Assembly: GCF_039555335.1 (NCBI RefSeq)
Contig: NC_092642.1
Span: forward strand, 61,607,776 to 61,671,775
Source: Amphiura filiformis
Lineage: Eukaryota; Echinodermata; Ophiuroidea; Amphilepidida; Amphiuridae
Reading direction: 5' to 3'
DNA: 64,000 nt
Shown: positions 55,001 through 64,000 of the stretch, one piece after another
Layout of the letters: each line of letters opens with the position of its first letter
How positions within the stretch are numbered: the first letter of the stretch is position 1
The notes under the pieces: model-generated
The model's input: the letters and a program-made list of their open reading frames with translations, nothing else
Told to the model about the DNA's origin: nothing
Databases searched by the model: none
Made by a program: the position numbers and the translations under genes

Positions 55001-58000
55001 TCAAAACAATGAGGACACCCTCCCCCCCCTCCCAAAAATTTGAAAAAAAAAATACACAAGCCTACAACCAGAACACTGGCAACGTGTAAACCAAGACCCT
55101 GCGTTGTAAGGATCAAAACTCTCCTCTAGTTTGTTCTTGTACCACTCAGAGAGCTGGCTCTTAAAAGCTAATGTTGTGGGCTTCAGCCCTACTGTTGGTT
55201 GACAAATGTATGAACAGCAACATTTTCACGTCTTTTTGTGGGTACTGAGAGCACATCAGACATATTGAATTGCATTTTGAAAACGCGAAATGTCCTTCTA
55301 ATATGATTTTTTTTATTTCGCGATATAATGCGATATTATGGCAAATGATTGAAAATAGATATTTTTGAAATTTAACTGTCCTCGAAGTAAATTGTATAAA
55401 TTTAATGATATGTACGTACTTAAAGTGTATGTAACCGGAACAAAAAGCCGTCTGTCTGACATATGAAAAATTGTTTTTTTTCATATTGAAGATAAAGATT
55501 TTTTTCCCAAAAACACAAAACACACAAAAAATTTGGTATTTTTGAGATTTATGAAGTTTACTTCGAGGATGGTTAAATATCAAAAACACAAAAAGTATCA
55601 AATTTTAATAATTTACATACAATGCGGATTTCAAAAAAAATATTTCAAAAAAATTGATATCAGAAGGACATTCTTCGTATTCAGAATGAAATTCGATATC
55701 TGATGTGCTCTCAGGTCCCACAAAAATTACTGTGCAAACGAAAGGAAAACGAGCAAGGTACACCAACTTGATTTGGGGAAACAAGTAAATACAGACTAGA
55801 CAATATGCAGGGGGGGGGGGGCAAAACCAGCAAATGTAGGCATAGGAAGTAAGCAAAGTTCGATAGCCAAAAATTACCCACTGTAGTAAACTGTGCTTCA
55901 TTGAAGTAAGACATGCTTATTTTGCTCTGAGCTTATCTTGTTTGCTACCGAGTTCTATTTGAACTTGCCTTCAGTTTTTTACTTGAATTTGTTTTTAAAT
56001 TACAGCATGTAGTTTTCGTTGTTTGCTTTTATATTTTGTTGTCTGTCCCTGAAGAAGAGCAGTTTATCTGCTCGAAACGTCGGTTGTTTTTTGTTTTTTT
56101 ATTGTTTGACTGCTATGTACACAGTGATTTTCATCACTTCCAGTGTACTGTTTTCCTGACACTTTTGTGGGCTCTGGAATTGGCAATTTTGGCCATCGAA
56201 CTTTGCTTGTTTTGTGCCTACTCTGGATGTTTGGTTTAGCGTGTCTGTTTATATGCACAGTGATTTTCATCACTTGTTTTAGTGCAGTTTTGTATTACCA
56301 TTGATCCTTGTTGTTTTTGCAGGTTTAGCACTTTTGTGAGCCTTGGAACTGGTAATTTTGGCTATCGAACTTTGCTTACTTCCTATGCCTACATTTGCTG
56401 GTTTTGCCCCCCCTGCATATTGTCTAGTCTGTATTTACTTGTTTCCCCACATCAAGTTGGTGTACCTTGCTCGTTTTCCTTTCTGTTGTTTATATTCAAG
56501 GTATCCTCTTGTATCATTTATTGATCCTTGATGTGTTTTGTGTCGTCGTCCGTTGGATTCACCATTACCCACTTTTACTGTGCAAACGTTGCTATCCGAG
56601 CCCTTAACCCCAAGAGAAACGTGTGAAAAACATTCTTCGTGTGAAAAACATTCTTTGGGAGATTGATTGATTGATTTTGAACTCCTACTCAGCAACACTT
56701 TTTTTATATAATAAACTACACATTATCGTTAACGTGTATTACCCCATTGGAATGGTCCAAAAATGTGTCTATTTGTACAAATCTAATTATCTCAGTCACG
56801 CGTGAACGGATTTGGATACTTTTTGCACCATTGTTAAGCAGGCACTTCGTGGTTTTTGAATCTTTAAGAATTTTTTTATTTTACTGCCGATATTTTAAGT
56901 TATGCACCACTTTCCATAGGGCCTATTTTTATTGAGACACCCTGTAGTGTAGTGTTGATATGGTATGATTGTTTTTACAGAAAAACCCTTTTAGTGATTA
57001 CGTGAATGAGGAAGATCTTTTTGAGTTTCGGAATACAAAGCTTCTCTCCTGTACGCCAGCAGATGACAGCACTGGGGTAAATATACAGACTGTATTTACT
57101 AAACTAGGCTCAAAAAGAAACTTATAATTTTTCACACAAGGTCATATCTTAAAATCCTGTCCATAAAAATTAACCAAAATTACACACAGGATTACTGCAA
57201 TACTCTACTCTAAATTCATGTCAGTAACCAAGCAGTTGTCCAACTGACACAACAGAGAAATGCACTGACCCGGAAAAGTTTCCTGGACCACATTCACAGG
57301 CGAATAATTGGCACCCAGCAAAAGAAATCTGTGAGAATGCGTACAAGATCCTTACACAAGTGATAATTTCCAAAGAGTAGATGAAATAGTGTGGGTGTGG
57401 AACGGGCTGCTTCTGCTTTTCACACACTTTCTTCAAGAAACAGGTCTTGTTCCACACTATTCCACTTACTCACAGATTTCTTGTGTTGGGCTGTGAATGT
57501 GGTCCAGGAAACTGTTGTATGTCAGTGCATGTTGCCATTGTGTTAGTTGGGTAACTGTTTGGTTACTGACCAGTGTTTAGAGTAGAGTATTGAAGTAATC
57601 CTGTGTGCAATTTTGGTTAATTTTATGGACAGGATTTTAAAATATGACATTGTGAAAAATTATAAGTTTCTTTTTGAGCCCAGTTTATTTTTGTATCTCG
57701 CGTTGTCTTCCACTCTGCTAGGGCGGATAATGTCCGCCTCATGTCTGCATTAGTTTTGAAACCACTAATTGAAAATACTGTAAACTGGTAGAGAAAGAAA
57801 TTGCCTTATAAAATCAAAACATCTTTAGAAGCCATGTACTAAAATCAATGTGCACGACGACTGCGCTTGGACAACTATACACGTAGCACCGCAGAAGGTG
57901 GTTGGTCAAATTCTTTATTTTCTACCTTACTTGGAGGTCAGAACTATCATGGGGCTACCACTTTCTATTTCATAACATCTAACGAAAACGTATCTTAGGA

Positions 58001-61000
58001 TTTTACTGGGCGCTTGTATTGACGCTTATCAATCATGATGAATTTGACTTAATATGCACTGACCTAACTAACATTTGTTATTTTCCTAATTTGATTTTTC
58101 AGCACGAAGTTACGATAACGTTTTACGTCATAGGTGTAAACGAACACGTGCCAAGCAAACCAGAAAATATCACTGTGTTTGAAACATCAGTTCCTGAGGT
58201 AAAACACGAATGAACTTATTTTTATGGGTTAGACCAGTGTTGGTGTTCGTCAAGATTGTACAGGCTGCTTGTTTTAATTTGGACACATTTGTCTATTTAG
58301 GATATACAGGGGTGAACACAACTGCTACCTTAATTATTTTGCTTACTGTATTGCCCTGCACCACAAGCAGGTGCATTCTTTGTATGTCTACAATCATAGA
58401 TTGAATACAATACCACTACTTTCAAAGATACTAATCTTACAGGTGCGAGTGATCAGCATGATATGAATATTCTATAGAATTACGATCCAGGTTTTTGTCC
58501 CTGTTCATCCTCATTACTGAGTTATGAGAATTTGTGGCTATGAAGTATCTAGATACACAAAATCTGCCTCTCCCATAAGTCAGACAAATTATTTTACACA
58601 CATTAATTTATTCTTACATACAGTTGACTCTGGGCGGCACAGAGTTAGTTTTCAATCCTCCACTAGTGGCAGAAGATTCGGATGCAAAAGAGAGTTTTAC
58701 CTGTGAACAACTTGATTCGGTAAGTCTGCAGACTGATACCATTACCTACAAGTGGTTTGAAAGTTTACTTCTGCCGGAACAAATTAAATTCTACGCAATC
58801 TTGTTTGTTGTGTATTTTCACAATATTTTTTAAAGCTTAATATGTTTCCGGAATTTGTTTTTGGAACCATAATGAGCCGCAATACCACCAACCCTTATAG
58901 GGTTAGGGCTAGGATATATGGTTAGGGTTAGGGTTTATGATTAACGTTAGGGTTAGCGTATTGCAGCCCATTATGGTTGCAAAAAATAAATAAGCTTCCA
59001 GTGATGCCTCTTAATTAAAAACAAACATCACAAAAGTAACCAATACCTTTGCAGCTAAGGTAAGATTTCTCAACAATTATTTCATTATTTCAATTTTTTG
59101 CAGAACTTACCTTTCACGGTATCATGCGAGACGGAAGATAGTCCAATATTTCGCAAGGCTTTGATTACACTAACAGTGACAAACCCACCTCCTCAACTGG
59201 ATTTCGAGACCACTAACTCTTATGCGTTTAACATAACTGTTCGGGTATGTAAGACACTGGTTTTCTTTGGAATGTCTTGGCGCAACCAGGATTTTTTTCT
59301 TGGCGGTCAAGAGGGATAGGTAAAGTGAAAGGGAGGTGGCAAAATTCGAAAAATGTTCCTAAAAATGGGCATTTTTGCCCAAAATGTGTTTTTTGCCCCA
59401 AAATAGGGCAATTTTCAACCAAAATTGGGTACTTTTTGCCAAAATACGGGCAAGTGAATTTTCTGTAATTTTTTTTTCTGATGGAGCAAACTAAGGGAAG
59501 TTGCTCCCCTGTGACACCGCCACTGAGTGGAACTAAGTCAAGTACCACATACAGCAAATCAAACCGCTACTAATAATGTCATATTTTTTTATTCATATTT
59601 CTTGAAGGATAAAGTCGACAGATATGGAAATGTTAACATAGGCTACATACCAGTCGTCGTGAATATATTAGACCTAGATGATCGTAGTCCAGTGTTTGAT
59701 TATTCGTCATACACCGCTGAAGTTCCAGAGGGGTTTGTAGGCACTGTCACTGTTTTACCCGAGTCTGTAAACGCCATAGATGGGGACACACTTAATGCTC
59801 CTATTGTCTATGAAATAGGTAAGTGAATAACCATAGTTTCTGAGAGAGAGTGGAATGGGAAAGGAATCTGGACTTACGGGCTAATCAATATTTCCTTTAC
59901 TCTGTGGTTTACTTAAAGGAGTATTTCGTGATCCTAGCGTCTACTTTTTATGACATTTTTCAGTAGATATCCACGAAAAAAGCTTATTCCCAAAATTTCA
60001 GTTGATTCCGATTTTGCGTTTGCGAGGATATGCATGATTATGTGTATTGCACTGCTCCATGATAGACAATGTGTTGCAATTTCGTTCTGGTATACCAGAA
60101 CGAAATTCAAATTTCACGATATCTTTGCTAAACGAATTAATCTGCAAGAAATATTTTGTACATAAACATTATGTAGCAAGAGGTTTCCAGTGATATAAAA
60201 ATCTCAACTTTTTTGATGAAAGTGGGGGGATGATGCTGTGGATCACGAAATGCCCTTTTAATTATATTCACTTAAGTAAGTTCCATATTGCTTACAATAA
60301 TGAAAGATAAAGACAATTTATCGCGTCTGACGTCACCTGTCAATCAAACTCGAGCACGGTTTGTTTACAAGTGTCGTGATGATGACTTGCTGAACGCGTA
60401 TTTATAACCGGGCGCCTTATTGTTAATTTTGCACCTTTCGACATGCAAACCATCTCAAAAGTTAGGTCGTTATGGTAGGAAACTTTCTTTGGTGAAGGCA
60501 CCATGTCCACAATGCCTAGAAAAGCTGCTTTTTGCCTTGTAAAAGTATGTAATTTTTAGCCATTTGCTGATATTCCTTTTCTCCGATCAGCACCAGATAG
60601 ATCGGTCTTCCTTTTACGCGCTGATTAATCTGTGTAAACCAATCAAGGATCGTAATTGACAGTGACATCAGACGCGATAAATTGTTTTTATCTCTGTCTT
60701 TAATTATAAGCACATTCCTACGTGATAGTATTCTCGTTTGTAATACCCGAAATCTGAGAAAAAATGTGTTTCGTACTATAAGACTAGTCAATTTAAGTAC
60801 CAAAATGGGTGCACCTAGTCAAAAAATGGAACACCAGTGTTTTTGTTTGCTAGTGACTCTAAACACCCTCCTGAACAACATATCAAAAAAAGGAGAAAAA
60901 GAGAAATAGGAAAAAATGGCAATTTGCATATGATCCAAAATAGCCACTAATGCAGGGCTCAAATTTCAAAATTGGGCGAATATGGATAAAAGCCATCTGT

Positions 61001-63252
61001 ATTCATTTCATTATTAGGATTCAGTAAAAGTATAGTTTGACCTATTGCCGATGTACCGTTCCTGAGTTATAGGCATAACGGTCAAATGTTAAATTTTGGT
61101 CTCCACCATTGTTCACAGGACTAAAAAAATTCTACGATTTTGTATATAAAAAAAATAAAAATATATTTCAACAAAATTTAAATAAAAGAATAGATTGCTA
61201 TATCTCAGGTGTTTCGTTACGTGGATAACATGGCAAAATATTCAAAGCCCATTGAATCATGATCATGTTAACCGCGACCTATTGTGTGTTATCCAGGTAA
61301 CAAAACAACTGAGATATTGCAAACTATTCTTTGTTTAAAATTTTGTCATTTTACATCACTGTTACCATGGTCACAGCTGCAACATTTCATGAAGAACAAA
61401 AAAATTCATATTTTTATATTATGATAAAATGAATTCTGCACTTTTCACAGATCATAAACCTTGCTCTGAAAACATAGAGATCGATTCTGCCACAGGGAAG
61501 TCAACATCACCAGACCTCTGAATTTTCTCAGCTTTTGTGTGTTAACTGTTAAAGTAAGTGTGCAATGAGTATTTTGTTTTATAGATTATGTAGAAAGAGC
61601 CCTTATCTGCCCTCTTCTTCATCATCCCTTCTTTCTCCCTCTTCTTTTTTCTTCCTCCTCCCTTCTTTCTTCTTCCTATGTCCTCTTTTCTCCCTTATTC
61701 CTTTTTTCTTTTTCCTCCTCTTTATTTCTTCTTCCTCTCTCTTTCCTCATCTTTTCTCCTTCGTATTAACCCTTCCCAATTCCTTCTTTCTTCCTTCTTT
61801 TAATGTTTTCTTTATTAGTCCTTTGTAGTCATGTTTGTTGCCTTTTTACTGTTGCTTTGCTGTAAGCATCAAGAGTTATCTATAGCACCTTTTAATTTAT
61901 TTATTTACTATAGGCAACCGAACAATTTAACCTGGAGAGAGTATCTACCGTACCTTTAAACATCTCCGTATTGGACATAAACAACAATTGTCCCGTATTC
62001 CAAGACATGTCTTACTCTGGACAGATAGAGCCCGGGGATGAGTACGTTTTACAAGAAGGGAGTACAGATGAGAGGCTGGTGTTGTTTGCTATGGATATGG
62101 ATAAGGTATTGATAAACATCTCAAAAAAGTAACTAACCCCCCTTAAATAATGACCATTATTCAAAAACGGGTAATTGTATTACAAATCAGAAAAATACGT
62201 TGGAAGCAGAATTTATTTCTGCACATTTTGACACCTCATTTGCAGCAATTGACTAAATATTGACGTCACAGCGTACATTTAAATCAATGTAACTCAAGAT
62301 TTGAAAGTTGTAGTAAATTGTATTGCTTTTGTATTCAGTGTAATGGAAGGGAATATGTGTAATGATATCTGAGTGTTTTTGTATTGTAAAAATTTGTATG
62401 TAAGTGCAACTTTCAAATCTGGACCTCACTACATTAAATTGACCGGTGTTTTATTGCTTTCTGGGCTACCGTATCAAATGAGGAATCAAAATGAACAGAA
62501 ATAAATTCTGCTTCCAACGCATTTTACAGATTTGTAATACATGTACAATAGCCCCTTTTTGAATAATGGCCAGTGTACTTTTTTGAGATGTTTACTTTAA
62601 AACGTCTTTGATTAAATAATGTTCTTGCTGCAAGACTAAGATTTGTACAGTTTTTATTTACATGATGAGTCAAAATATTTCCTAGCGATTCCTTTCATTG
62701 AGTGTAGTAAAACATATTATCGTATCTATGATACGGATATCATTTTGCTTGTTGAAGGTCATGGCTATCATTTTATTCAAACAAATATGTGCAATAATTA
62801 ATATTTACATTATTAAATAAACAAGGAAACGATGCATTTTATATGTTTACTTCCTCAGTCTATCATTTTTTTTATAGCACCGCTAAACTTGACACAATGT
62901 GTCTATACAATCGTATGGTATGTATGGTAAAAGATAACAATTTGTCAAAGCAGATTATGTCATACGCCTTACACCTTCGTTTGAAAACCATCTGTTACAA
63001 AGAGATTTCAAGGCGTATAACTTGTGCTGGTAATTTTTCCAAGTAATTTCTGTTTGCCATCGACAAATCTTTTTGACATTATTTTTGAGATCATTATAAT
63101 GTAATATGTTCTGGTTTTTGTTTTAGGATTTTACCGGTACCTTTGAAGATGATTCTGGCATATTTGATGTTGAAGACCTAGGTGACGGTAGAGTTTATGT
63201 TAAGGCTTTGAATCCTGAAGATTTACGAGATGGCGAAGTTATAAGCATTGCG
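52010..63252 (+). CDS. Cadherin-repeat gene, 5' part (11 exons, continues past the window)
   Basis: Eleven exons with GT-AG borders were joined by eye; all phases agree except in exon 9. The product begins with a signal peptide (52034) and then extracellular cadherin-type repeats. Recognisable repeat ends are NILDLDDRSPVFDYSSY (exon 8) and SVLDINNNCPVFQDMSY (exon 10), versions of the D-x-N-D-N-x-P-x-F calcium-binding linker, with AIDGD, IDSATGK and AMDMDKD matching the other conserved cadherin positions. No membrane span or cytoplasmic tail lies in the window, so it is the N-terminal part of a longer, probably cell-surface adhesion protein. Repeats are degenerate (LDDRSP for DxNDNxP), so subfamily is unclear. 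The acceptor-like site before the start (ag at 52008-52009) implies a 5' UTR exon upstream. Confidence 0.78.
52034..52127 (+). CDS. Cadherin gene exon with start codon and signal peptide
   Basis: MACQDGCALWIGLWITACAL followed by CIQIPVVQSQR: a hydrophobic core and a small-residue cleavage region. The donor gtacgt is at 52128, phase 1. Confidence 0.8.
52553..52568 (-). other. Histone-type 3' stem-loop (1)
   Basis: On the minus strand GGCTCTTTTCAGAGCC, a perfect match to the replication-dependent histone mRNA 3' hairpin, preceded by TGAAC. No histone coding sequence adjoins it. Confidence 0.65.
52641..52656 (-). other. Histone-type 3' stem-loop (2)
   Basis: Identical 16-mer 88 bp from the first, with the same CAGTGAAC flank, and ACTAAAA after the stem. 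A decayed third copy may be at about 52706-52721. Confidence 0.65.
52864..52935 (+). CDS. Cadherin gene exon 2 (72 nt)
   Basis: Acceptor aaatag, donor gtaacg, phase 1 to 1. Encodes CTITHANGDGNNGYLTMAEE and a few more residues, with a Cys possibly in a disulphide. Confidence 0.65.
53503..53522. repeat. (GAAT)n microsatellite
   Basis: About five tandem AATG units in cadherin intron 3. Confidence 0.85.
53796..53950 (+). CDS. Cadherin gene exon 3 (155 nt)
   Basis: Acceptor tctggcag, donor gtattt; phase 1 to 0. Encodes FQAFNFTVTPADATVSFDCD then CYYFEMRNNTAIVVKE. The frame also opens upstream in the intron, which is not coding. Confidence 0.75.
54395..54630. repeat. Dispersed repeat (copy 2)
   Basis: Resembles 49865-50140 ('tgtgaactaccaaatcgcag'). 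Confidence 0.6.
55230..55735. repeat. Diverged copy of the TTAA foldback family
   Basis: Contains 'gagagcacatcagacatatt' and its mirror 'gatatctgatgtgctctcag' at about 55695. Arms match those of 37093-37734. Confidence 0.7.
55736..56600. mobile_element. Penelope-like element remnant with inverted arms
   Basis: Segments 55740-55880 and 56340-56490 are inverted copies ('ggtacaccaacttgatttgg'). Between them are two partial direct repeats of 'cagtgattttcatcact' and a hammerhead-like core. Inverted or tandem partial copies and such cores are known from Penelope-like elements. No RT or GIY-YIG frame remains. Confidence 0.45.
56049..56077 (+). ncRNA. Hammerhead-ribozyme-like core
   Basis: CTGAAGA (56049-56055), a 6-bp stem GAGCAG/CTGCTC with loop TTTAT, then GAAA (56074-56077) followed by CGTC. 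These match the two conserved boxes around stem II of a hammerhead, with one extra A before the stem. Stems I and III and the cleavage site were not found, so activity is doubtful. Confidence 0.4.
56981..57076 (+). CDS. Cadherin gene exon 4 (96 nt)
   Basis: Acceptor gtttttacag, donor gtaaat, phase 0. Encodes NPFSDYVNEEDLFEFRNTKL and TPADDSTG. A transposon ends only 36 bp upstream. Confidence 0.75.
57098..57700. mobile_element. Foldback element in cadherin intron 4
   Basis: Two arms of nearly 300 bp are inverted copies ('caaaaagaaacttataattt' at the left, its complement at about 57658-57677). About 600 bp can fold into one long hairpin. No coding sequence. Confidence 0.78.
58103..58198 (+). 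CDS. Cadherin gene exon 5 (96 nt)
   Basis: Acceptor ttgatttttcag, donor gtaaaa, phase 0. Encodes HEVTITFYVIGVNEHVPSKP, typical of the last strand of a repeat. Confidence 0.78.
58624..58719 (+). CDS. Cadherin gene exon 6 (96 nt)
   Basis: Acceptor cttacatacag, donor gtaagt, phase 0. Encodes LTLGGTELVFNPPLVAEDSD and FTCEQLDS; AEDSDA resembles the A.D.D calcium-site motif. Confidence 0.78.
58905..58975. repeat. Telomere-like interstitial TTAGGG tract
   Basis: Degenerate runs of GGGTTAGGG (agggttagggctagg, ggttagggttagggtt, cgttagggttagcg) in cadherin intron 6. Confidence 0.75.
59104..59244 (+). CDS. Cadherin gene exon 7 (141 nt)
   Basis: Acceptor ttttttgcag, donor gtatgt, phase 0. Encodes NLPFTVSCETEDSPIF and ALITLTVTNPPPQLDFETT. 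Confidence 0.78.
59330..59460. repeat. Degenerate 'ttttgcccaaaatgggca' repeats
   Basis: Short units built on TTTTGCCC and its complement, in intron 7. The small frames across them are not coding. Confidence 0.6.
59608..59818 (+). CDS. Cadherin gene exon 8 (211 nt)
   Basis: Acceptor tcttgaag, donor gtaagt, phase 0 to 1. Encodes VVNILDLDDRSPVFDYSSYT and AIDGDTLNAPIVYEI: end of one repeat and start of the next. Confidence 0.82.
60305..60720. mobile_element. MITE with TGACGTCA-containing inverted ends (copy 2)
   Basis: Left GATAAAGACAATTTATCGCG.. and right CGCGATAAATTG..., enclosing a body similar to 44880-45225, including ATGTCCACAATGCCTAGAAA. In cadherin intron 8. Confidence 0.65.
61165..61350. 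repeat. Imperfect palindrome in intron 8
   Basis: 'gaatagattgctatatctca' mirrors 'tgagatattgcaaactattc'. About 185 bp; probably the core of a small MITE. Confidence 0.6.
61451..61553 (+). CDS. Cadherin gene exon 9 (103 nt) with a 1-nt frameshift
   Basis: Acceptor cttttcacag, donor gtaagt. It opens in frame (DHKPCSENIEIDSATGK), then a stop appears at 61519. After about 61500 the sense continues one frame over (VNITRPLNFLSFCVLTVK). The length is one base short of what phases 1 to 0 need. A base was probably lost in an A-run after GGG. Confidence 0.72.
61605..61800. repeat. Pyrimidine-rich (TTCC)n tract in intron 9
   Basis: Nearly pure C/T on the plus strand. The open frame across it is Ser/Phe/Leu low complexity. 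Confidence 0.9.
61914..62105 (+). CDS. Cadherin gene exon 10 (192 nt)
   Basis: Acceptor ttactatag, donor gtattg, phase 0. Encodes NISVLDINNNCPVFQDMSYS, a recognisable cadherin linker, then AMDMDK. Confidence 0.85.
62113..62594. mobile_element. Inverted-repeat element in cadherin intron 10
   Basis: Ends TAAACATCTCAAAAAAGTA and TACTTTTTTGAGATGTTTA, with about 110-bp arms ('gttggaagcagaatttattt' and complement). 482 bp, non-coding. Confidence 0.75.
63127..63252 (+). CDS. Cadherin gene exon 11 (126 nt)
   Basis: Acceptor ttttgttttag, donor gtaagt, phase 0. Encodes DFTGTFEDDSGIFDVEDLGD and VKALNPEDLRDGEVISIA. The next exon is outside the window. Confidence 0.78.
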
Positions 63253-64000
63253 GTAAGTTAATTATTACGCCTCCCAAATAATTATGTCCATGTGTCATTT
63301 AGACAATTACCGTTGTTTCCTGGATCCTTTTCATGGAGCGGGGTCCTAGCGAGTCCGATTATGCACGGACTAAGTGAAAACAAACCCTCTCATCAGTCTA
63401 TTCAATAATCTATTCAAACATTCAGTAATCACCGCAATTTTATTTCCATAACTTTGTGATGGATTATTCCTATGACGAATTTCTGTAAACTCGTAACTGA
63501 CTAACTCACTCACGTATGTTTGACCACACAATAAAACCTCATATGAACCCATCTTCTCAGTCAGTGTTGCCGATACCCTATAAGCAGGCAGTGAAAGCAC
63601 AAAAGATTGGCGAACCAACAACTTTATTGTATATCTTTTGTTCTCGATTATTCAAGATCCCAGTTCTAAAATTAACTGACAATCCATGTTCATCCAGACA
63701 TCTACACCAAAAAATTTCACCAGACAATGGGCAGAAAGTCAAAAATCAGCTTCAACTGTATAACATATCTTCTTATTGCCCACCAATTAATTGGAAATCA
63801 TGGTTGCGAGAAATTTTAGCTTTGACCTAAAATTAATCTTGCTAAATTGAAACATTGCCAACCGGTGTATTTCATAGAGTCATATACACGCCCGGATGAA
63901 GAGGGCAAATATTTTTATTGAATAGCTCTATTGTTTTCTAACAGACGTGAACTATAACAGTATCCTGCTCCGAATTACAAATAAATAACATGGCATATAC
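63253..64000. other. Intron sequence, nothing recognised
   Basis: Downstream of the exon 11 donor. Frames at 63370-63621 and 63516-63830 overlap on opposite strands and show no domain or splice support. Confidence 0.5.

Larger units (their letters stand above)
54150..56944. mobile_element. TA-flanked element with about 200-bp TIRs in cadherin intron 3
   Basis: Left CAGGGTGTCTCAATAAAAAT and right ATTTTTATTGAGACACCCTG, TA on both sides (54148-54149, 56945-56946). Inverted similarity runs on for about 200 bp (to 'ggacctttccaatggg' on the left). Mariner-like ends. The interior is a nest of other repeats: a copy of the 49840 repeat, a foldback-family copy and a Penelope-like remnant. No transposase frame is seen. 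Confidence 0.75.

Noticed and set aside
61565-61828. Ser/Phe/Leu-rich open frame
   Set aside because: Produced by a pyrimidine tract in a cadherin intron.

Overview
The window looks like AT-rich, repeat-dense nuclear DNA of a marine invertebrate, probably a deuterostome such as an echinoderm, hemichordate or lancelet; the exact group cannot be fixed from sequence alone. Reasons: spliced genes with GT-AG introns, a TTAGGG-type telomere-like tract, a Ty3/gypsy element with the integrase-before-RT pol order (Gmr1-like, described from deuterostomes), and many MITE, foldback, Penelope-like, Academ-like and Crypton-like remnants.

Region 1 (about 1.36-40.1 kb) is a segmentally duplicated locus built around minus-strand otopetrin-like (proton channel family) genes. 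Three tandem units can be aligned by eye: unit 1 about 1362-6703, unit 2 about 13373-27541, unit 3 about 27542-39330. Each carries otopetrin sequence, and units 2 and 3 share a decayed non-LTR reverse transcriptase fragment. Two large otopetrin exons are open (3339-5000 and 35343-37010). Three other copies are broken (2304-3192, 16526-18853, 30719-35342). Each unit received different insertions: a gypsy element between units 1 and 2 (6708-13372, TSD ATAC), an Academ-like composite in unit 2 (about 19932-26735), a hairpin retroposon with a 12-bp TSD (27246-27439), a TTAA foldback (37093-37734), and several elements inside the unit 3 pseudogene. Because the units are paralogous, pre-insertion sites can be read directly for several of these.

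Region 2 (40.1-42.3 kb) holds a minus-strand gene for a type II membrane glycosyltransferase of the DXD sugar-binding class, with two tandem catalytic-type domains in one polypeptide.

Region 3 (42.3-52.0 kb) has no recognised protein gene. It contains MITEs, hairpins, two TA-flanked elements sharing one TA, and a degenerate LTR of the same family as the gypsy element, itself split by a 619-bp inverted-repeat element.

Region 4 (52.0 kb to the end) is the 5' part of a plus-strand cadherin-repeat gene: a signal-peptide exon and ten further exons with matching GT-AG sites and compatible phases, running out of the window. One exon has a 1-nt frameshift. Its introns carry a 2.8-kb TIR element with a Penelope-like remnant and hammerhead-like core, foldbacks, two antisense histone-type 3' stem-loops and a telomere-like tract.

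The three gene families present (otopetrin, glycosyltransferase, cadherin) show no functional link. The strongest story is the duplication history of the otopetrin locus and its use as a record of transposon insertions.
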